Source of the DNA: JAVJSD01 sp040219575
Lineage (GTDB): Bacteria > Planctomycetota > Planctomycetia > Pirellulales > Pirellulaceae
Length of the DNA stretch: 64,000 nucleotides
Direction of reading: 5' to 3'
NCBI GenBank assembly: GCA_040219575.1
Contig: JAVJSD010000119.1
Coordinates: 91,109 to 155,108, forward strand
Both the position numbers and the translations under genes were made by a program. The notes under the pieces are model-generated. The model had not been told where the DNA came from and did not search any database. It was given only the letters and a program-made list of their open reading frames with translations. Each line of letters opens with the position of its first letter. The stretch's first letter is position 1. Positions 1 to 10,421 of this stretch are shown here, piece by piece.

Positions 1-602
1 CCGCCCATCTCGGGCTGTTCCGCGAGGCGCGGCTCCAGAGCGGCGAGTCGGTCTTCGTGCACGGCGGCACGGGGGGCGTCGGTTCGATGGTCGTGCAGAT
101 GGCCAAGGCGGCCGGCGCGCGGGTGATCACCACCGGCGGCAGCGCCGAGAAGGTGGCCCGATGCCTGGAGCTCGGGGCCGATGCGGCGGTCAACTACAAG
201 ACCGACGATGTCGCCGCGGCGGTGCAGGCCTTCGCTCCCGAGGGGGTGAACGTGTTCTGGGAGACGCTCCGCGAGCCCGACTTCGACACGATCGTTTCCT
301 ACATGGCCGAGCGGGGCCGGATCGTGCTGATGGCGGGACGCGAGGCGCGGCCGGAGTTCCCGGTCGGCCCGTTCTACGTGAAGGGCTGCTCGCTGCACGG
401 GTTCGTGATGTTCAAGGCCACGGCCGACGAGCTCCGCGCCTGCGCCGACGACATGAACCGCTGGTTCGCCGCCGGCCGGCTCACGGCACAGATCGGCAAG
501 CGGCTGCCCCTCGCCGAGGCCGCCGCCGCCCATCGCCTGCAGGAGCAAAACACGCTCGAGAAAACCGGCTCTCTCGCCGGCAAGATCGTGCTCACACCCT
601 GA
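1..602 (+). CDS. Zinc-type alcohol dehydrogenase / NADPH:quinone reductase-like protein, 5'-truncated by the window edge
   Basis: The reading frame is open from base 3, so the true start lies upstream of the window and about 200 C-terminal residues are visible. The Rossmann dinucleotide motif GGTGGVGS followed by MVVQMAKAAGARVITT is the classical NADPH-binding segment of the MDR (medium-chain dehydrogenase/reductase) superfamily. The sequence GSAEKVARCLELGADAAVNYK matches the beta-alpha unit that reads the 2'-phosphate or adenosine ribose in quinone reductases. Residues near the end (GKRLPLAEAAAAHRLQEQNTLEKTGSLAGKIVL) are the usual MDR C-terminus. No zinc ligands are visible in this part, which favours a zinc-independent quinone/enone reductase. 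The exact substrate cannot be judged. Confidence 0.85.
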   Translation, partial: AHLGLFREARLQSGESVFVHGGTGGVGSMVVQMAKAAGARVITTGGSAEKVARCLELGADAAVNYKTDDVAAAVQAFAPEGVNVFWETLREPDFDTIVSYMAERGRIVLMAGREARPEFPVGPFYVKGCSLHGFVMFKATADELRACADDMNRWFAAGRLTAQIGKRLPLAEAAAAHRLQEQNTLEKTGSLAGKIVLTP

Positions 603-603
603 G

Positions 604-713
604 CGGATCGTTTAACGGCAAGCCGCAGCAGGCGTCGGCGGATCGTTACAGCGACGTGTCCAGCGAATGCGGGGCGTGTGCGCGCGGTCGCCCGCGGCTC
701 GCCGCCAACCGAT
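604..713. repeat. Family C palindromic repeat, copy 1
   Basis: The element begins 2 bases after the stop codon of the preceding gene. It holds the motif GTTTAACGGCAAGCCGCAG, then GGCGTCGGCGGATCGTTA, and ends in a partly complementary arm (CGCGGCTCGCCGCCAA). The same core recurs at 31533, 34489 and 62278, always between genes. This copy has a three-base insertion in the left arm and a degraded right arm. Confidence 0.75.
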
Positions 714-737
714 CGACCTCGCTTCGTCGTCGTCAAT

Positions 738-1628
738 TCAGGTCTGAACCAGCGGATGCCGCTCGAGGAAACTCCGCAGCAGCGGCGTGATCGCTTCGTG
801 GGCGTCTTCGATCACGTAGTGTCCCGCGTCGGCCAGGCGATGCACTTCCGCGTTGGGGAAGATCGCCTGCAGGCGGTCGAGGCATTGCGGCGTGAAGCAC
901 CAATCCTGCATGCCCCAGATCAGCTGCACCGGCCGATCGGCGAGCGTTGGAAGTTTGGCTTCCAGGTCCTCCAGCGTCTCCCACGTCGGATGGCGTCGCG
1001 TGAAGGGGATGTCGCACACGAACCGATAGATCGCCGTGCGATGGTCCCAATTGTCGTACGGCGCGAGAAGTCCCTGGCGAACGGCCGGCGTCATCCGCTC
1101 GGGCTTGGCGGTCGCCATGCTCAGCGCCGCCCGGGCGAACAGGTTGCCGCGCTGCAGCGCGATCTTCCCCAATAGCGGCGTGCGGCAGAGGCGAATCCGC
1201 AGCGGCACGTAAGGCGGTGGAAACGCGCCGGTGTTGAAGATCACCAGCCGCGCGAATCGCTGTGGCAGGCGAACGGCGGCGCCCAGTCCGATCGCCCCTC
1301 CCCAGTCGTGCACCAGCAGCGTGATGTTGGTCAGGTCGAGGTGTTCGATGAGCGCCACGAGGTTCTCGGTATGTCGCTCCAACGTGTACTCGTAATCCGT
1401 CGGCTTGTCGCTCAGCCCGCAACCGATGTGGTCGACGGCCACGGCGCGATGGGTGTCGCGGAAGGCGAAGACGATGTTGCGCCAATAGAACGACCAGGTC
1501 GGATTGCCGTGCACCATCAACAGCGGCTCGCCCTGGCCCTCGTCGACGTAGTGATAGCGCAGCGGGCCGAGACGCATCTCGTGCGACTCGAAGGGGTAGA
1601 GCGAACGCCAGTCGTCGGGGGCGGGCAT
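738..1628 (-). CDS. Alpha/beta hydrolase of the haloalkane dehalogenase / OleB family
   Basis: A 296-residue alpha/beta-fold hydrolase. The motif HGNPTWSFYWR (from residue 40) supplies the oxyanion and halide-type Asn42. VHDWGGAIG carries an Asp nucleophile (Asp108) followed by Trp109, as in haloalkane dehalogenases and the OleB beta-lactone decarboxylases rather than Ser hydrolases. The catalytic His lies in DAGHYVIEDA near the C-terminus, and the acid is probably the Asp in WGMQDW after strand 7. The start YPFESHEMRL and the segment RYHYVDEGQG, DHIGCGLSDKP resemble OleB as I remember that family. No oleA, oleC or oleD is visible nearby, so the substrate stays open between a beta-lactone, a haloalkane and an epoxide. 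Confidence 0.8.
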   Translation of the reverse strand: MPAPDDWRSLYPFESHEMRLGPLRYHYVDEGQGEPLLMVHGNPTWSFYWRNIVFAFRDTHRAVAVDHIGCGLSDKPTDYEYTLERHTENLVALIEHLDLTNITLLVHDWGGAIGLGAAVRLPQRFARLVIFNTGAFPPPYVPLRIRLCRTPLLGKIALQRGNLFARAALSMATAKPERMTPAVRQGLLAPYDNWDHRTAIYRFVCDIPFTRRHPTWETLEDLEAKLPTLADRPVQLIWGMQDWCFTPQCLDRLQAIFPNAEVHRLADAGHYVIEDAHEAITPLLRSFLERHPLVQT

Positions 1629-1701
1629 GCGGCGGTTGCGGCCAGAGGAAACGGAACGGCCGAGTATAGCCGGGGGCGGCCGCTTGGCGTAGGGACGAGA
1701 G

Positions 1702-1823
1702 AGAAGGAAAAAGTATAAGGGTAAAAGGTAAAAGTGAAGGGGCGAGGCGCCGGCGTCGATCGATGTTCCTCACTTTTACCTTTTACCTTTTACCTTTTAC
1801 CTTTTGACTTTTACCTTTTGACT
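1702..1823. repeat. Simple-sequence inverted repeat of GGTAAAA / TTTTACC units (family D, copy 1)
   Basis: The 18-bp arm GGTAAAAGGTAAAAGTGA at 1720-1737 is exactly complementary to 1770-1787, with a 32-base loop. The right arm continues as a tandem array of the seven-base unit TTTTACC to about 1821. The array runs into the end of the next minus-strand gene and encodes its last residues (QKVKVKR). A second tract of the same unit lies at 29603-29646. Confidence 0.85.
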
Positions 1824-3035
1824 TGCTCCGCCTTCCCGCTGTCGGTGCGCCACAATCACGCGGACGGCATCGCCGAGGCGGCCGATGAGCAGGGTCGCCT
1901 GCGCGTCGCCAGGACCCTGCAGGCGCCGCTGGAGTTTGCCGGGGTCGATGTCGACGCCCCGCTTCTTGATCTCCAGGCGTCCGATGCCCGCCGCGCGCAG
2001 GTAGCGGTGGAGCTTCTTGACGTCGAGCGGGAGCACGTCGCGAACTTCGAAGGCGGACAGCGCCGCGTCTTCCAGCACCGAAGAGTTGCATTGCGTCTCA
2101 CCGGTGAGATACGCGCCGCCGGCGGTCAGCGGTGCGAGGCCGTATTGCCGGGCCAAGGTCGTCGCCAGGCCGGCGGCCAAGACGGCGGCGTGCGGTTCGA
2201 AGACGTAGCGTCCGACTCGTGCCGCCACCGGAATTGATTCGGCGTTTGGCGAATCCCCTTCGCCCACGACGGTGCTCGTCACCGCCCCCTGGTTATCGAC
2301 GATCACCGCGGTGGCTCGCCCGGCGTGCCGCGCCAAATCGCCAAACCAGGCGACCTGCTGTTTGCATTCACCGCCGGCGCCGATCCACTGCCGTTCCGCT
2401 TCGCGGCGCCAACGGTCGGGAACATCCGTGGCCGGCGCCAGTTTCACGGCGGCCGAATTGTTGGCCGCCAGCATGCGCTCCAGCGATGCGAGATCGGGCG
2501 CGTAGTGCTCCAGTCGCGTGGTGCGTCTGCCGGTCGTGCGGCGATCGGGATCGATGTGCCAGGCCGAGACGGCGCCGACGTCGCAGGCCGTCGCGTCGTC
2601 GGTTGCGACCAGAGTTCGGCCTTGCGATGCGAGCGACGCGTTCGCCTCGGCCAACACCGCCAAGCAGGCATCGCGTTCCACGCCGCGCGTCTCGCCGCGC
2701 GCCGCCAGCGCCATCAAATCGCCGCCGACGCCGCAGCACAGATCGAGCGTCGCCGCCTGCCGCGGAAACCGACTCGCCTTGCAGGCGGCCACGTCGTCGC
2801 CGCTGGACTGCATCAGCCCCTTGACGGTGAAGAACATCGATTCGGCGCGGGCGAACTTGCCGCGTGCGCGCCGCCGCAGTTCGGCCTGCGTCACCACGAG
2901 CGAAGCACGCTGCGCTCCCAGCTCGCCGCGCAGGCGAACCACGAGTTTCGCATCGGCGACCTGCTCACCGCACTCCCGCAACCAACGCGCCGCGTCGTCG
3001 GAGACAAGCCAGCGATAGTCGTCGAGCTGCGTCAT
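1797..3035 (-). CDS. Class I SAM-dependent methyltransferase with THUMP-like C-terminal domain
   Basis: A 412-residue protein. The start at MTQLDDYRWLVSDDAARWL is chosen because the open frame upstream of it looks non-coding and would overlap the divergent gene. Motif I of SAM methyltransferases is clear (DLCCGVGGDLMALAARG), followed by acidic motif II (GVERD) and HIDPDRRTTGRRT, in the place of the HxDPxRR motif of the THUMP-like methyltransferase family. The C-terminal 130 residues match the THUMP-like domain (YVFEPHAAVLAAGL, YLTGE, RLEIKKRGVDID). The substrate is unknown; RNA is the usual guess for THUMP-like proteins. The final residues come from a TTTTACC repeat tract, so the 3' end appears to have been overwritten. 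Confidence 0.8.
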   Translation of the reverse strand: MTQLDDYRWLVSDDAARWLRECGEQVADAKLVVRLRGELGAQRASLVVTQAELRRRARGKFARAESMFFTVKGLMQSSGDDVAACKASRFPRQAATLDLCCGVGGDLMALAARGETRGVERDACLAVLAEANASLASQGRTLVATDDATACDVGAVSAWHIDPDRRTTGRRTTRLEHYAPDLASLERMLAANNSAAVKLAPATDVPDRWRREAERQWIGAGGECKQQVAWFGDLARHAGRATAVIVDNQGAVTSTVVGEGDSPNAESIPVAARVGRYVFEPHAAVLAAGLATTLARQYGLAPLTAGGAYLTGETQCNSSVLEDAALSAFEVRDVLPLDVKKLHRYLRAAGIGRLEIKKRGVDIDPGKLQRRLQGPGDAQATLLIGRLGDAVRVIVAHRQREGGASQKVKVKR

Positions 3036-3059
3036 GAGAGGGTTGCATTCCTGCGGGCG

Positions 3060-3503
3060 ATGCCGAAGATGGATTGTATGTCGGAACCTGTCGATCTGCT
3101 GGGACTCTATCTGCATCTCGCCCGGGCAAGTCGACAGCGGATGCGGCCCCACGTGGCGGACCGGTTTCTGATTATCGCCGGGACGATCGCCGCGCGGATG
3201 AGCCTGGCCGACATCGCCGCCTACTGCCGGCAACTCGTGCTGGAGCACAACCAGAATCACATGATTCGCCGCTGGGCGACCTTCGAGGACGCGCTGGCGA
3301 GCGACGACTTCCTGCATTTCCTCCGCCGGCAGCAGCGACGCTATCCGCAGGAGAAGGCCGAACGCATGCTGCACACGCTGGGCATCGACATGGCCCGCGA
3401 ACGGGCCACCTACTTCAACGACGCCGAATACGCCGCCGCGCTGCTGGGCACCACGCCCGAGGCGATCCGCGAGTTTTTCGACGACGCCGGCTGCGACGAT
3501 TGA
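3060..3503 (+). CDS. Conserved hypothetical protein, all-alpha
   Basis: Encodes about 147 residues, transcribed divergently from the methyltransferase 24 bases away. Starts at 3060, 3069 and 3078 are all ATG. The conserved-looking part begins at MSEPVDLLGLYLHLA (3078), so the shortest version may be correct. The body is helical (ADRFLIIAGTIAARMSLADIAAYCRQLVLEHNQNHMIRRW) with a charged RRQQRRYPQEKAE segment and an acidic tail ending FFDDAGCDD. No family or catalytic motif is recognised. The protein is probably cytosolic. Codon use is like that of its neighbours and the frame is clearly coding. Confidence 0.7.
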   Translation: MPKMDCMSEPVDLLGLYLHLARASRQRMRPHVADRFLIIAGTIAARMSLADIAAYCRQLVLEHNQNHMIRRWATFEDALASDDFLHFLRRQQRRYPQEKAERMLHTLGIDMARERATYFNDAEYAAALLGTTPEAIREFFDDAGCDD

Positions 3504-3617
3504 ACGGCTCTTACCTCTCGGGGTGAGCCTGCCGCATTCCCGGCGAATGCGCATCATTCGCGAAACTCGTTTGTTCACGGGCGAAAAAGTCGTGTTTCAC
3601 CTTCGACCGCAACACTC

Positions 3618-3669
3618 CCTTGCTGGCGCAACGGGCTCGGGCGGCCACGAGCCCGTTGCGCCAGCAAGG
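3618..3669. repeat. Perfect 22-bp inverted repeat with 8-base loop
   Basis: The arm 3618-3639 (CCTTGCTGGCGCAACGGGCT then CG) pairs perfectly with 3648-3669. It lies in the 386-base gap between two co-directional genes. There is no T-run after either arm, so it is a hairpin element rather than an obvious intrinsic terminator. The rest of the gap (3504-3889) holds nothing else that I can identify. Confidence 0.85.
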
Positions 3670-3889
3670 AAGTCCCCGAGACCGATCTTGAGAACGCCGG
3701 ACTCGATTCAGGCACAGCGCATTCCCTCGCGCCGATGCTGGCGGCGTCGGTCACCGGGTTGAGACGGTAATACGTCGCCTAGCAGTCGAACGCTTTGGGG
3801 AAAGCCAAGCGGCGGATGATGCGGCGGGTCATCCTTCACCGGCCCGATGCCGATGCAAGAGGATGGACCTTCCTCTTTGGAGACCGCCC

Positions 3890-4624
3890 ATGTTTTCCCG
3901 ACGCATGCTGTTTCTTCCGCTGTTGGCCGGCGCCGTCGGCGTTCCCTACGCGCTCACCTCGGGAGTGCTGAACAACGTGTCGGAGGCGACGTCTGCCTGG
4001 TTCTCGAGTGAGGGCAAGCGAGACGGCGATTCCCTGCTGGCTGAACTGCCCGCCGAACCCGTCGAGGGCGATCCCCTGTTCACGCCGGCGGTGAATGTCG
4101 ACGGCATGGGAGGGCCTCCGCCGCCGATGGAAGGCCCGCCGGTGCAGCACTTCGCCGAGGTGTTCCACTTCAACGCCACGCCGCAGTGGGTCACCAGCCG
4201 CTGGGGGCGGGTGTCGACGGTGCTCTCGGAACTGGAGTTCGAGGGCATGCGGGTGCCGCTGGTCACCGGGCCCCGGCTCGACGACGTGGCCGGTTCGCTG
4301 ACGTACTACTTCGACAAGGACCACCACGTGCGGCGGCTGTCGTTCGACGGCACGACCGGCGATCCGCGGCGGCTCGCGGCGCTGGCCCAGGAGCAGTTCG
4401 GACTCAAGCAAGCGCCGACCCTCGAGGCGGGCCTGTACGTGACCAAGTGGAACGGCACGCCCCGCAGCGCGCTGCTCATCTCGCACCCGGCGGTGATTCA
4501 CGCCGACCGCCCCATGATGCGATACAACGTGAAGATGGAGATCAATCTCCCCAGCACGCCGTACAAGATGAGCCGCGAGTTCGAACGGCTGCTCGACCAC
4601 GAGTCGCATACGGCTCGCTGGTAG
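3890..4624 (+). CDS. Exported or membrane-anchored planctomycete protein, DUF6690-like
   Basis: Encodes 244 residues. The start at ATG 3890 is preferred over an upstream codon because a GGAG ribosome site stands at 3879-3882 and the product then begins with a signal/anchor (MFSRRMLFLPLLAGAVGVPYAL). After a proline-rich linker (GGPPPPMEGPP) comes a compact domain with FHFNATPQWVTSRWGRVS, LTYYFDKDHHVRRLSFDGTT and a C-terminal INLPSTPYKMSREFERLL. I recall this pattern as DUF6690, a planctomycete family with no known function. The likely location is the periplasm or paryphoplasm. No catalytic residues stand out. Confidence 0.7.
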   Translation: MFSRRMLFLPLLAGAVGVPYALTSGVLNNVSEATSAWFSSEGKRDGDSLLAELPAEPVEGDPLFTPAVNVDGMGGPPPPMEGPPVQHFAEVFHFNATPQWVTSRWGRVSTVLSELEFEGMRVPLVTGPRLDDVAGSLTYYFDKDHHVRRLSFDGTTGDPRRLAALAQEQFGLKQAPTLEAGLYVTKWNGTPRSALLISHPAVIHADRPMMRYNVKMEINLPSTPYKMSREFERLLDHESHTARW

Positions 4625-4734
4625 TCGTACGACGGACGTCCACTTCCGTCGTACCGGCGTAGGCCCCTCTCCGCATCCAGGCGGCGGCGCGTTACGATGT
4701 CGGTTTTCCCCTGCGCGCCGGAGGACTGCCGCTA

Positions 4735-5418
4735 ATGACCGCCGACATCGACGCCCTGATGACGGAGATCGAACAGTTGATCGTCGAGCAGATGTCGACC
4801 GACGACGCCGACGAGCAGCGCCGCCTGGCCGACGCCGCGATCGAGAAGGCCGAGCAGCTTGTCGCCCGGCGGCGCGACAGCGCCGAGGCGCATTACATGC
4901 TGGCCGTCTGCTGGTACCATCATCCCGACCGCTCGCGGCGGCGCTCGGAGCAGGTCCGCCAGCATCTCGATATCGCGCTGGGGCTCGACCACGACCACCA
5001 GTTCGCCAACCAGTACCTGGCCTTCATCAATCTCGATCAGTCGCGGTACGAGGCGGCGCTGGCGCGGCTGGAGAAAACCGACTTCGACTACTTCGACGCC
5101 ATCGGCCAACCCTGGCGGGCGCTCAAGGCCCGCGAGTTGCTCGTCGTCTGCCGCCTGCGGACCGGCCGCAGTTCGTTCGACATCGAGGAGTTGCACAACT
5201 TCATCGAAGAGTATCTCGACCAGTTCGAGGAAGACCCCAGCGCCACGACGTGGCCGGTGGAGCTGCGCTCCTGCGCCGAGTGGCTGTTCGAGCGCGGCGA
5301 CGACGTCGACAATCCGATTCTGGAGACGATCCTTTCGTTCCTCGCCGAGATCGACTTTCTCGACTCGCTGGAGAACCAGGCCCTGCTCGACGCCTGGAAG
5401 AAGCACAAGGCTGTGTAG
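4735..5418 (+). CDS. TPR-like helical repeat protein
   Basis: A 227-residue acidic protein made of helical hairpins. DSAEAHYMLAVCWYHHPDRSRRRSEQVRQHLDIALGL and QFANQYLAFINLDQSRYEAALARLEKTDFDYFDAIG look like degenerate tetratricopeptide units. The C-terminal part (IEELHNFIEEYLDQFEEDP, WLFERGDDVDNPILETILSFLAEIDFLDSL) is acidic and helical. There is no signal peptide, so the protein is probably a cytosolic scaffold. It sits alone between two unrelated genes. Its function is not known. Confidence 0.7.
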   Translation: MTADIDALMTEIEQLIVEQMSTDDADEQRRLADAAIEKAEQLVARRRDSAEAHYMLAVCWYHHPDRSRRRSEQVRQHLDIALGLDHDHQFANQYLAFINLDQSRYEAALARLEKTDFDYFDAIGQPWRALKARELLVVCRLRTGRSSFDIEELHNFIEEYLDQFEEDPSATTWPVELRSCAEWLFERGDDVDNPILETILSFLAEIDFLDSLENQALLDAWKKHKAV

Positions 5419-5431
5419 TCGGAAGCGAGGT

Positions 5432-5520
5432 AGTCCGCAGATAACGCAGATTGCCGTAGTAGCGCGGCCTGTCGGCCGCAGCCAAGTAAGGAACATGAGG
5501 AAACGAAGAGAACGGAGGAA
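5432..5520. repeat. Remnants of dispersed repeats F and G
   Basis: The spacer holds TCCGCAGATAACGCAGATT (complement of the ATCTGCGG family seen at 14354 and 21921) and GGAACATGAGGAAACGAAG, which recurs near 40402 and, inverted, near 40611. The remainder of the 288-base gap (5419-5706) shows nothing else. Confidence 0.6.
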
Positions 5521-5706
5521 TTGCCGCGGAGTTGGAACAGGAGTCAGCAGAGAGAGCAGAGGCGATGAAGAATTGCGCGGGAAGTGCAGGAATCGACTGT
5601 TAGCAACGCAGATGAAAGCGAATCGCGGCCAATCGCTTTCTTGACCGTCTGCCGGCGCTGAAGTGATTCCCGGCGGTTTGCATCCGCCTTCAAGGCGTTG
5701 CGAACT

Positions 5707-6522
5707 TTACGACGGCCCCGCCGAACCTTCTTCGCCAGCAGCACAAGCAGCGAACAGGGCCGCCAGGTCGGCGAAGGTCTGCAATTCGCCGAACTGCACA
5801 CTGGCGGGTTTCTGCTTCGCGGCCAGGTTGGTGAGCAGCCAGGAGACGACGAACAGCCCAATTGCGAACACGGCCAGGAATTTGGCTGGCGTTGCCAAGA
5901 ACCCCGTGATGGCAGCGAAGCCCGCCGCTCCGAATCCCGCGACGCCAAACAGCCACGAGAAGATCAACATTCTCGTCGCCGCGTCGTATTCAGGCGTCTC
6001 GATCTTCACGTCGGGTAAAGCGCCTGGAGCAAGTCGCGATATGGGACCGAGAAACGTCTGCAAATGGTTCCGCGTGTACTCGTGCAGCAACGTCGTGGGG
6101 CGTACCTCCGCGACGTCGGCGCCCGCGTCGCGAAGGAGCGACCGAACGGTCAGGAAAGCGGCGGCGCGCCGGCAAGGCCGGCCGAAGAATGTGGCCGGGC
6201 GAATCGTTGGTGCGACGGCGTTGGCCGCTATCAGTTCGCAGACGCCGTTGAGGGACTTGGACTCGGCCGGTTCGAGAACACCGCGCCACTGGTCATCAGA
6301 AAGATCGACGCGCCACCACGCATTCATGGCCCGGCCGAGTGGACGCCAACCGACGAGATCGCATGCCTCGCGCCAATCCGCGACGGTCGATTCCAGGGTG
6401 AGAGTAACGTCAGGATCAGCCACGGGATCGAACTGGCACTGTTGACGGTGGTCGTCGATGAGCACGGCAAGCACATAGTCACGGCTGGCCGGTGCGTCGA
6501 TAGTCGAGAATTCCACGTCCAT
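5707..6522 (-). CDS. Hypothetical membrane protein with two C-terminal transmembrane helices
   Basis: Encodes 271 residues from ATG 6522 (MDVEFSTIDAPASRDYVLAVLIDD). The frame stays open upstream, but that part is rich in Cys/Arg/Gly and does not look coding. The N-terminal 170 residues form a soluble domain (WREACDLVGWRPLGRAMNAWWRVDLSDDQW, ELIAANAVAPTIRPATFFG). Two hydrophobic segments follow (MLIFSWLFGVAGFGAAGFAAITGFL and FLAVFAIGLFVVSWLL), then a short tail. I do not recognise the family. The gene stands alone, convergent with a TPR-like gene. Confidence 0.6.
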   Translation of the reverse strand: MDVEFSTIDAPASRDYVLAVLIDDHRQQCQFDPVADPDVTLTLESTVADWREACDLVGWRPLGRAMNAWWRVDLSDDQWRGVLEPAESKSLNGVCELIAANAVAPTIRPATFFGRPCRRAAAFLTVRSLLRDAGADVAEVRPTTLLHEYTRNHLQTFLGPISRLAPGALPDVKIETPEYDAATRMLIFSWLFGVAGFGAAGFAAITGFLATPAKFLAVFAIGLFVVSWLLTNLAAKQKPASVQFGELQTFADLAALFAACAAGEEGSAGPS

Positions 6523-6640
6523 GTTCACGGCGTTTGCTGGCTGACGATTGGTCCCGCGACGCCCGCATCCACATTGTAAAAGCCCGTCGCCACGCCCTAT
6601 GCAAAACAACTTGTTGTCGGAGAGAAGTTTCCCAGTAAGC

Positions 6641-6673
6641 CCTGCATCCTGAACAACTTGTTCAGGATGCAGG
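6641..6673. repeat. 33-bp near-perfect palindrome
   Basis: The arms at 6641-6656 (CCTGCATCCTGAACAA) and 6658-6673 are exactly complementary around a single central base. It sits inside the 496-base gap between the membrane-protein gene and nrdJ. A related half (AACAACTTGTTG) lies just upstream at 6604-6615. It could be a binding site for a dimeric regulator or a very tight cruciform. Confidence 0.8.
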
Positions 6674-6854
6674 TTGCACCGCAGGTCCCTCGCAGAGACA
6701 AAGGACCGTTGGATGGCCTCAGTGTAGTCGGTCCGCGGCGGGAGCAATCAATCGGGCGAACGGGTAGTGCGTCCAGGCCGGGATTCGCCCGAGGCCGCCG
6801 CGTGGCGCGGGGATAAATCCCTTCAGGGTTCTCGTTTCGGCCGTCGCTCATCTA

Positions 6855-6880
6855 CCCGGGGTGCGCTGCGCGACCCCGGG
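6855..6880. repeat. Small hairpin repeat (CCCGGGGT arms), family M copy 1
   Basis: CCCGGGGT at 6855-6862 pairs with ACCCCGGG at 6873-6880 around GCGCTGCGCG. The core recurs inverted at about 62582-62605. Confidence 0.6.
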
Positions 6881-6933
6881 CTGCGGCATGCAACGCCTTC
6901 GGCGTAATTCGCAGATACCATCCACGCACGACC

Positions 6934-6974
6934 AAAAAAAACGCCGTCGCCTTGAGAGTTCAAGGCGACGGCGT
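6934..6974 (-). terminator. Rho-independent terminator of nrdJ
   Basis: Read on the minus strand, a 15-bp GC-rich stem (6960-6974 pairing with 6941-6955, four-base loop) is followed by a run of eight T residues (6934-6941). It lies 45 bases past the nrdJ stop codon and is the clearest intrinsic terminator in the window. Confidence 0.9.
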
Positions 6975-7018
6975 CGGGTGGGAAAACGGACTGCTCTGGC
7001 TTCCCGCCGTGTAGTCCT

Positions 7019-10003
<2,985 letters not shown>

Positions 10004-10168
10004 TAGAGGACTCCTTTCAAGAGCACGGTGTGTTCCATCACGGGGCCGCGAGACTTCCCTAATATAAACAAACGTATAGTACGTGTCTCGGGTGTAATTC
10101 TCGACGTGACCTGTAGACGGGTAGAATGCGACATAACCCCTTAGAAGCAGGGGCTGGACAGCCTGGTT

Positions 10169-10215
10169 GCCCTATATATTGTAGCTCGGCTGGCGATCAC
10201 CACAATATTTAGCAC
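10169..10215 (-). promoter_or_regulatory. Pair of NrdR boxes upstream of nrdJ
   Basis: Box 1 (CCCTATATATTGTAGC, 10170-10185) read on the minus strand is GCTACAATATATAGGG. Box 2 (CCACAATATTTAGCAC) spans 10200-10215. Both match the known NrdR consensus acaCwATATwTwGtgt. Their centres are about 30-31 bp apart, three helical turns, the arrangement typical of NrdR operators. They lie 167-212 bp upstream of the nrdJ start. The repressor gene nrdR is not in the window. The rest of the gap (10004-10421) shows no other recognised element. Confidence 0.8.
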
Positions 10216-10421
10216 GGGAGGCCAAGTTTACAGATTTCGAATGAGACGTCAATCATTCTCTGGAAACTTTTTTTAAGTCATTTTCATCATTGGACTTGCG
10301 TCTTAATAACCCGGCCGAGAGGCTGCTGGCGCCAGCGTGCCGTGACAGCATTGCCGAAGCGTCTTGTGAACGCCGAATGAAGACGCGAGGGGCGGAATCG
10401 TGAACCTTCGACGGGGTTTCT

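Noticed and set aside
2325..3059. An upstream extension of the gene at 3060
   Set aside because: It overlaps the methyltransferase on the other strand and has shadow composition.
10004..10421. Cobalamin riboswitch upstream of the B12-dependent nrdJ
   Set aside because: I looked for the conserved B12 box and its hairpins and did not find them; the NrdR boxes explain regulation better.
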